Positions 1 to 5,017 of a stretch of DNA of 5,017 bases are shown in pieces. This stretch comes from JBGSBR01 sp041730495 (GTDB lineage Bacteria; Patescibacteriota; Microgenomatia; UBA1406; GWC2-37-13): positions 1 to 5,017 of the forward strand of contig JBGSBR010000039.1 in assembly GCA_041730495.1 (NCBI GenBank), in the 5' to 3' direction. The translations under genes and the position numbers were made by a program. Each line of letters opens with the position of its first letter. Position 1 is the stretch's first letter. The notes beneath the pieces were generated by a model. The model was not told where the DNA came from. It saw only the letters and a list, made by a program, of their open reading frames with translations, and did no database searches.

Positions 1-129
1 GGATCGACAACTGGAACAACAACACTTCTTGGTGCAGCTATATTCAATGGAAATGTAGGGATTGGAACATCTACACCTGCAAGTAAACTCACTTTGGCTG
101 GTGGAAATTTTACGCATACCGCAGCGGGG
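1..129 (+). other. C-terminal end of an upstream stalk segment (stalk 0)
   Basis: Codons 1-43 encode the end of a stalk, with TTGTTTLLGAAIFN followed by a fibre-like motif GIGTSTPASKLTLAGGN (58-108) and NFTHTAAG. It aligns without gaps to 1840-1968 of stalk 1 (offset 1839) but has many third-base differences and several amino-acid changes, for example NGNVGIG against NTNIGIG. It is therefore an older paralogous copy, unlike the two identical stalks downstream. The rest of this stalk lies upstream of the window. Confidence 0.8.
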
Positions 130-3100
130 AATCCGACAATCGCCGGAGTGTACAGTGGTATATTTACGACTCACGATACATATGTTTCTGGAAAGTATGC
201 ATATATCGCTGGTGATGCAGCAGGTCTTAGAATTGTGGATATTTCAAATCCAGCAGTTCCAAGTTTGGTAGGAACATACAATACTCCCGGATTTGCAAGT
301 GGAGTATATGTTTCCGGAAAATATGCATATGTTGCTGATTCTACATCAGGTCTCCAGGTTATCGATATCTCAAACCCCGCAGCTCCAAGTTTAGTTGGGA
401 CATATGATACAACTGGAATTTCAGCTGGAATATATGTCTCTGGAAAGTATGCATATGTCACAGACTATGATTCAGGCCTCCAAATCGTTGATATTTCAAA
501 CCCTGCAACTCCAACTCTAGTGGGAACCTATGACACAACTGGGGATAGTTACGATGTTCATATCTCAGGAAAATATGCATATGTTGCAGATGGAGCTTCT
601 GGACTTCAGATCATAAATATCTCAAACCCTGCAGCTCCGACTTTGGTAGGGACATATGATACTCCAGGTTTTTCATATGGTGTATATGTTTCAGGAAAAT
701 ATGTATATGTAGCAGATAGTTCTACACTCCAAATCATCGACATCAACGGCATTGAAACCCCATCACTTTATGCAGGTAATATCAATACAAACGATATTAC
801 CATCACCGAGAATGTAGACATTGGTAATAGTTTGTCGATACGAGGAGGTCTCAATGTAGGACAGGGTGGAATATTTACAGATGGGGCAGTCACCGCAGCA
901 GGCACATCATCTTCATATTTTGCTGGGGCATTAGGTATCGGTACTACCTCTCCATATCAAAAACTTTCTGTTGCAGGGAACGTCATTGCGGATACCTTTA
1001 TCGCAACCTCAACCACAGCAACTTCGACATTCCCAAATCTGTCAATCACAAATTTATCATTAGGTTCTGACTATGTCACCGATCTCACCGGGTCTGGACT
1101 CTCTATTGTAAATGGAGCACTAACTGTTGATGCTTCAGGAAATTGGGCAACAACATCTGATTCATATGCATTTGATACACGTCTTGCAGCCACCACAACT
1201 TTAAACAATCTTACAAAGATTGGAACACAGGCAAGTTTCTCATTTGGTAGTGCTGTTGGTTCAGCGCTCACACTGACATCTTTTGATTGTTCTGTGTATT
1301 CAAATGGTGGAAAACTTACTACGGACTCAAGCGGAGTTGTCTCTTGTGCAAATGATACGAGTGGTTCAGGTGGAGGCGGAAGTGGGTCTGATACAAATTG
1401 GACTTATTTTAATAATTCTGGGATATCAGTTGCTACGACTACAAACCAAGTAGTAATCGGAGCATCTGCAACTTCATCATCACAAAAACTGCAAGTAACT
1501 GGGGGAGTATACGTTATTGGAAGTATTGGTATCGGAACATCATCTCCATACGAGACTCTTTCAGTAAATGGAGGAGCTATTTTCAGTAATGCAGTGCGAG
1601 CATCGATATTTACCGCAACCTCAACCACAGCAACTTCGACATTCCCAAATCTGTCAATCACAAATTTATCATTAGGTTCTGACTATGTCACCGATCTCAC
1701 CGGGTCTGGACTCTCTATTGTAAATGGAGCACTCACAGCAGCTTTTTCTACAACCTCAGTTACATATGCATTCGGAGCCTTACTTTCTGCGACAACATCA
1801 CTACCCAACCTGAGCACTCTTTCTGGCTTAGCAAGCATAGGCTCTACAACCGGAACGACTACCTTTTTAGGAGCTGCCATATTCAATACAAACATTGGAA
1901 TTGGCACATCAACCCCTTCAAATAAGCTCACTCTTGCAGGTGGTAACTTTACACACACTGCATCTGGAAATCCATCATTACTAGGAACATATGACACAAC
2001 TGGAAATGCCCAAGATGTCTATGTCTCTGGAAAATATGCATACGTCGCTGATCTCAGTTCAGGACTTCAAGTGGTTGATATCTCAAACCCCGCAGCTCCA
2101 AGTTTAGTTGGGACATATGATACAACTGGTACTGCACTTGGTGTATACGTCTCTGGAAAATATGCATATATTGCTGATGGAGTATCAGGACTTCAGGTGG
2201 TTGATATATCAAATCCCGTAACACCAACTCTAGTTGGAACATATGATACGTCTGGGGCTGCATATGCCGTGTACGTCTCTGGAAAATATGCATATGTTGC
2301 TGATTTTGGTTCAGGACTTCAAATTATTGACATCTCGAATCCAGCAATTCCCACACTCAAAGGTACATTTGATACAAGTGGTTTTTCATACGGTGTATAC
2401 GTCTCTGGAAAATATGCGTACGTTGCTGATGATGCTGCTGGACTTCAAATAATAAATATCTCAAATCCCGCAGCTCCAACGCTTACAGGTACATATAATA
2501 CATCTGGAAGTGCACAAGATGTGTATGTCTCAGGAAAATATGCATATGTTGCAGATGGAGCTTCTGGACTTCAAGTGGTTGATACCTCAAACCCAGCAGC
2601 ACCAAGTCTAGTGGGGACATATAATACTCCAGGATACGCGTATGATGTATATACCTCCGGAAAGTATGCATATATTGCTGATTTTAGTTCAGGACTTCAA
2701 GTGATCGATATCTCAAATCCAGCAGCACCGAATCTTGTGGGTGCGTATGACTCAAGTGATGTAAATGAGTATGTGTACGGTGTATATGTCTCTGGAAAAT
2801 ATGCATATACAGCGGTCGATACCCTCGGTATGCAAACCATCGACATCAACGGCATTGAAACCCCATCACTTTATGCAGGTAATATCAATACAAACGATAT
2901 TACCATCACCGAGAATGTAGACATTGGTAATAGTTTGTCGATACGAGGAGGTCTCAATGTAGGACAGGGTGGAATATTTACAGATGGGGCAGTCACCGCA
3001 GCAGGCACATCATCTTCATATTTTGCTGGGGCATTAGGTATCGGTACTACCTCTCCATATCAAAAACTTTCTGTTGCAGGGAACGTCATTGCGGATACCT

Positions 3101-5017
3101 TTATCGCAACCTCAACCACAGCAACTTCGACATTCCCAAATCTGTCAATCACAAATTTATCATTAGGTTCTGACTATGTCACCGATCTCACCGGGTCTGG
3201 ACTCTCTATTGTAAATGGAGCACTAACTGTTGATGCTTCAGGAAATTGGGCAACAACATCTGATTCATATGCATTTGATACACGTCTTGCAGCCACCACA
3301 ACTTTAAACAATCTTACAAAGATTGGAACACAGGCAAGTTTCTCATTTGGTAGTGCTGTTGGTTCAGCGCTCACACTGACATCTTTTGATTGTTCTGTGT
3401 ATTCAAATGGTGGAAAACTTACTACGGACTCAAGCGGAGTTGTCTCTTGTGCAAATGATACGAGTGGTTCAGGTGGAGGCGGAAGTGGGTCTGATACAAA
3501 TTGGACTTATTTTAATAATTCTGGGATATCAGTTGCTACGACTACAAACCAAGTAGTAATCGGAGCATCTGCAACTTCATCATCACAAAAACTGCAAGTA
3601 ACTGGGGGAGTATACGTTATTGGAAGTATTGGTATCGGAACATCATCTCCATACGAGACTCTTTCAGTAAATGGAGGAGCTATTTTCAGTAATGCAGTGC
3701 GAGCATCGATATTTACCGCAACCTCAACCACAGCAACTTCGACATTCCCAAATCTGTCAATCACAAATTTATCATTAGGTTCTGACTATGTCACCGATCT
3801 CACCGGGTCTGGACTCTCTATTGTAAATGGAGCACTCACAGCAGCTTTTTCTACAACCTCAGTTACATATGCATTCGGAGCCTTACTTTCTGCGACAACA
3901 TCACTACCCAACCTGAGCACTCTTTCTGGCTTAGCAAGCATAGGCTCTACAACCGGAACGACTACCTTTTTAGGAGCTGCCATATTCAATACAAACATTG
4001 GAATTGGCACATCAACCCCTTCAAATAAGCTCACTCTTGCAGGTGGTAACTTTACACACACTGCATCTGGAAATCCATCATTACTAGGAACATATGACAC
4101 AACTGGAAATGCCCAAGATGTCTATGTCTCTGGAAAATATGCATACGTCGCTGATCTCAGTTCAGGACTTCAAGTGGTTGATATCTCAAACCCCGCAGCT
4201 CCAAGTTTAGTTGGGACATATGATACAACTGGTACTGCACTTGGTGTATACGTCTCTGGAAAATATGCATATATTGCTGATGGAGTATCAGGACTTCAGG
4301 TGGTTGATATATCAAATCCCGTAACACCAACTCTAGTTGGAACATATGATACGTCTGGGGCTGCATATGCCGTGTACGTCTCTGGAAAATATGCATATGT
4401 TGCTGATTTTGGTTCAGGACTTCAAATTATTGACATCTCGAATCCAGCAATTCCCACACTCAAAGGTACATTTGATACAAGTGGTTTTTCATACGGTGTA
4501 TACGTCTCTGGAAAATATGCGTACGTTGCTGATGATGCTGCTGGACTTCAAATAATAAATATCTCAAATCCCGCAGCTCCAACGCTTACAGGTACATATA
4601 ATACATCTGGAAGTGCACAAGATGTGTATGTCTCAGGAAAATATGCATATGTTGCAGATGGAGCTTCTGGACTTCAAGTGGTTGATACCTCAAACCCAGC
4701 AGCACCAAGTCTAGTGGGGACATATAATACTCCAGGATACGCGTATGATGTATATACCTCCGGAAAGTATGCATATATTGCTGATTTTAGTTCAGGACTT
4801 CAAGTGATCGATATCTCAAATCCAGCAGCACCGAATCTTGTGGGTGCGTATGACTCAAGTGATGTAAATGAGTATGTGTACGGTGTATATGTCTCTGGAA
4901 AATATGCATATACAGCGGTCGATACCCTCGGTATGCAAACCATCGACATCAACGGCATTGAAACCCCATCACTTTATGCAGGTAATATCAATACAAACGA
5001 TATTACCATCACCGAGA
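1..5017 (+). CDS. Giant repetitive surface/fibre-like protein with LVIVD beta-propeller arrays, partial at both ends
   Basis: Frame 1 has no stop across the whole window (1672 codons), so this is an internal fragment of a larger gene. The only in-frame ATG codons (2830, 4933) lie inside propeller blades and are not credible starts. The protein alternates Ser/Thr/Gly-rich stalks bearing GIGT(S/T)(S/T)P...KL(S/T)(V/L).G motifs with arrays of a 42-residue repeat containing SGKYAYVAD and LQVIDISNP, which I assign to the LVIVD repeat family. That family is known from bacterial and archaeal cell-surface proteins and is predicted to form beta-propellers. Cys is almost absent (two per 701 codons), Met nearly so, and charged residues are sparse, as expected for an extracellular repeat protein. 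No signal peptide, membrane anchor, protease or glycosidase motif is visible. Adhesion or a cell-surface fibre is inferred. The style suggests Patescibacteria (CPR). Frame and repeat nature are certain; the function is not. Confidence 0.93.
130..756 (+). repeat. Propeller A: LVIVD repeat array, predicted 5 blades
   Basis: Repeats of 42 codons (126 bp) start at 178, 304, 430 and 556, with a final half repeat at 682-756. Each runs [V/I/T]-Y/H-[V/I]-SGKYAY, then [V/T/I]-AD-like residues, SGLQ[V/I]-[V/I]-[D/N]-ISNPA.P.LVG-[T]-Y[D/N]T. The array opens with the second half of a repeat (130-177, NPTIAGVYSGIFTTHD) and ends with a first half (VYVSGKYVYVADSSTLQ, then IDINGIE). The two halves together would complete a fifth blade by 'Velcro' closure. 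Blade A1 has LRIVDISNP, close to the family signature. Blades differ at many synonymous sites, so this amplification is old. The propeller fold comes from family knowledge; the blade count is my inference from the phasing. Confidence 0.85.
1002..1121 (+). repeat. 120-bp exact direct repeat, copy 1
   Basis: Identical to 1614-1733 (offset 612 bp), ending at mismatches on both sides (1001/1613 and 1122/1734). It encodes the Thr/Ser run ATSTTATSTF, then PNLSITNLSLG, then DYVTDLTGSGLSIVNGAL. Both copies are read in the same frame. Flanking sequence of the two modules is only distantly similar, so exact identity here stands out. Confidence 0.93.
1360..1389 (+). other. Glycine/serine linker in stalk 1
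   Basis: Encodes SGSGGGGSGS, the most glycine-rich stretch in the unit. It follows the second cysteine (codon 1345) and precedes SDTNWTYFNNSG. It is probably a flexible hinge between two stalk submodules. The same linker recurs at 3463-3492 in stalk 2. Confidence 0.7.
1614..1733 (+). repeat. 120-bp exact direct repeat, copy 2
   Basis: Second copy within unit 1 of the segment at 1002-1121, with no base differences. It is preceded by GGAIFSNAVRASIFT and followed by TAAFSTTSVTYAFG, whereas copy 1 is followed by TVDASGNWATTSDSYAF. It encodes the Thr/Ser run plus the DYVTDLTGSGLS segment. Confidence 0.93.
1969..2859 (+). repeat. Propeller B: LVIVD repeat array, predicted 7 blades
   Basis: Repeats start at 2017, 2143, 2269, 2395, 2521 (126 bp each), 2647 (135 bp) and 2782 (half repeat to 2859). 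The array opens with a second-half repeat at 1969-2016 (NPSLLGTYDTTGNAQD) and ends on a first half (VYVSGKYAYTAVDTLGMQ, then IDINGIE). That phasing closes a 7-blade ring. The blade core is VYVSGKYAYVAD followed by SGLQVVDISNP. Blade 6 carries a three-residue expansion around SSDVNEYVYG, and blade 7 has lost the AD..SGLQ pattern. Blades vary in codon choice and loop residues, so blade duplication is much older than the 2103-bp duplication. A binding platform is a plausible role, but no ligand site can be read from the sequence. Confidence 0.88.
3105..3224 (+). repeat. 120-bp exact direct repeat, copy 3
   Basis: Copy of 1002-1121 inside unit 2 (ATSTTATSTF, NLSITNLSLG, DYVTDLTGSGLS segment). It is 612 bp before copy 4. 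Confidence 0.93.
3717..3836 (+). repeat. 120-bp exact direct repeat, copy 4
   Basis: Copy of 1614-1733 inside unit 2, identical to the other three copies in the window. Confidence 0.93.
4072..4962 (+). repeat. Propeller C: LVIVD repeat array, predicted 7 blades
   Basis: Identical to propeller B. A second-half repeat at 4072-4119 is followed by blades starting at 4120, 4246, 4372, 4498, 4624, 4750 (135 bp) and a closing half blade at 4885-4962 ending IDINGIE. It holds the second of only two in-frame ATG codons (4933, in LGMQ). Confidence 0.88.
4941..5017 (+). repeat. 2103-bp tandem repeat, start of unit 3 (truncated by window end)
   Basis: The last 77 bases match the first 77 bases of units 1 and 2 exactly (735-811 and 2838-2914). 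They encode the end of propeller C (IDINGIE) and the start of a third stalk (TPSLYAGNINTNDITITE). Whether unit 3 is complete cannot be seen. The stretch also contains the junction sequence found after propeller A, so it alone does not prove a third full unit. Confidence 0.85.

Larger units (their letters stand above)
757..1968 (+). other. Stalk 1: Ser/Thr/Gly-rich fibre-like segment
   Basis: About 404 residues between propellers A and B. In order: SLYAGNINTNDITITENVDI; GIGTTSPYQKLSVAGN (934-981); a Thr/Ser run and NLSITNLSLG segment in the first 120-bp repeat; TTSDSYAF...LAATTTLNNL (about 1150-1215); a two-Cys segment (Cys at 1288 and 1345); a Gly linker (1360-1389); a weak motif GASATSSSQKLQVTGG (1459-1506); GIGTSSPYETLSVNGG (1528-1575); the second 120-bp repeat; TTSVTYAF...LSATTSLPNL (about 1750-1815); and GIGTSTPSNKLTLAGGN (1897-1947). 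The two halves look like diverged copies of one module. GIGT..P..KL.V.G motifs are known from phage-tail-fibre-like and S74-peptidase-associated proteins and from giant CPR proteins. A fibrous beta-rich stalk is inferred; no catalytic signature is seen. Confidence 0.75.
735..2837 (+). repeat. 2103-bp tandem repeat, unit 1
   Basis: First complete copy of a 701-codon direct repeat that stays in frame. Identity with the next copy begins sharply: base 734 (t) differs from 2837 (c), and everything from 735 on matches 2838 onward. The unit holds the last residues of a propeller (IDINGIE), a whole stalk, and nearly all of a 7-blade propeller. I compared 735-2914 with 2838-5017 line by line and saw no mismatch, synonymous or otherwise. 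The start of the unit is set by where identity begins; the biological phase of the unit could be drawn elsewhere. Confidence 0.95.
2860..4071 (+). other. Stalk 2: exact copy of stalk 1
   Basis: Same order of elements as stalk 1, shifted by 2103 bp: fibre-like motifs at 3037-3084, 3631-3678 and 4000-4050, a weak one at 3562-3609, cysteines at 3391 and 3448, and the Gly linker at 3463-3492. It joins propeller B to propeller C. No catalytic or anchoring signature is seen. Confidence 0.75.
2838..4940 (+). repeat. 2103-bp tandem repeat, unit 2
   Basis: Second complete copy, directly abutting unit 1 with no spacer and in the same frame. Line-by-line comparison shows no base difference over the whole 701 codons. 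It contains stalk 2 and propeller C. The lack of even synonymous change means very recent duplication, continual homogenisation, or an assembly artefact. Confidence 0.95.

Noticed and set aside
1071..1271. Minus-strand open frames across stalks (for example 1071-1271, 1404-1661, 1683-1997 and their copies 2103 bp further on)
   Set aside because: They lie opposite a continuous + strand frame, recur only because the DNA is duplicated, and show no family motif. Their open length follows from the biased codon use of the sense gene.
2155..2168. Palindrome atatgcatat recurring about every 126 bp
   Set aside because: It looks like a repeated operator or binding site but is the codon sequence for Y-A-Y in each blade (tat gca tat). 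It is altered wherever codon choice changes (for example tatgcgtac at 2416), so no DNA-level constraint is evident.
2054..2671. Short frames over the propellers on both strands, rich in Met/His/Gln
   Set aside because: They are out-of-frame readings of the 126-bp blade repeat. Their own periodicity simply mirrors the blades.
2830..2832. In-frame ATG as a start codon
   Set aside because: It sits in the middle of the last blade of propeller B (LGMQ), with no Shine-Dalgarno-like stretch before it (upstream bases are gcggtcgataccctcggt), and the frame is open far upstream.
735..2837. Transposon or insertion sequence as cause of the 2103-bp repeat
   Set aside because: No terminal inverted repeats, target-site duplications or transposase coding. 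The unit is entirely part of the giant reading frame, so unequal recombination is simpler.
1..5017. CRISPR array
   Set aside because: The repeats are coding, contiguous without unique spacers, and 126 bp long with graded divergence, unlike short identical repeats with unrelated spacers.

Overview
The window is the interior of one very large protein-coding gene on the + strand. Reading frame 1 is open from the first base to the last (1672 complete codons, no stop), and it has no plausible start or end inside the window. Its only in-frame ATG codons are at 2830 and 4933, both deep inside repeats. I see no RNA gene, promoter, terminator, mobile element or second gene.

The protein is a beads-on-a-string repeat protein. 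Ser/Thr/Gly-rich 'stalk' segments carry fibre-like motifs of the type GIGTTSPYQKLSVAGN and low-complexity Thr/Ser runs such as ATSTTATSTF. They alternate with arrays of a 42-residue repeat that matches the LVIVD family (blade core like SGKYAYVAD..SGLQVIDISNP), which is predicted to fold as a beta-propeller. The order is: end of a stalk (1-129), propeller A with 5 blades (130-756), stalk 1 (757-1968), propeller B with 7 blades (1969-2859), stalk 2 (2860-4071), propeller C with 7 blades (4072-4962), start of stalk 3 (4963-5017).

The main DNA-level feature is a perfect tandem repeat of 2103 bp (701 codons, one stalk plus one 7-blade propeller). Unit 1 is 735-2837, unit 2 is 2838-4940, and a third unit starts at 4941 and runs off the window. 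Comparing bases 735-2914 with 2838-5017 line by line, I found no difference. Propeller A and the stalk end before it are an older, diverged version of the same unit, with two blades fewer. Inside each unit an exact 120-bp repeat also occurs twice, 612 bp apart. All the repeat periods (126, 612 and 2103 bp) are multiples of three.

Organism: giant proteins combining GIGT-S/T-SP...KLSV.G motifs with ATSTT/NLSITNLS-type Thr/Ser runs are, from general knowledge, typical of Candidatus Patescibacteria (CPR), particularly Parcubacteria-like lineages. The AT-leaning codon use agrees. This is an inference from style, with no marker gene to confirm it. The likely role is an extracellular adhesin or fibre, but no catalytic motif, signal peptide, anchor or C-terminal domain is visible. 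The exactness of the 2103-bp repeat also leaves an assembly artefact possible.
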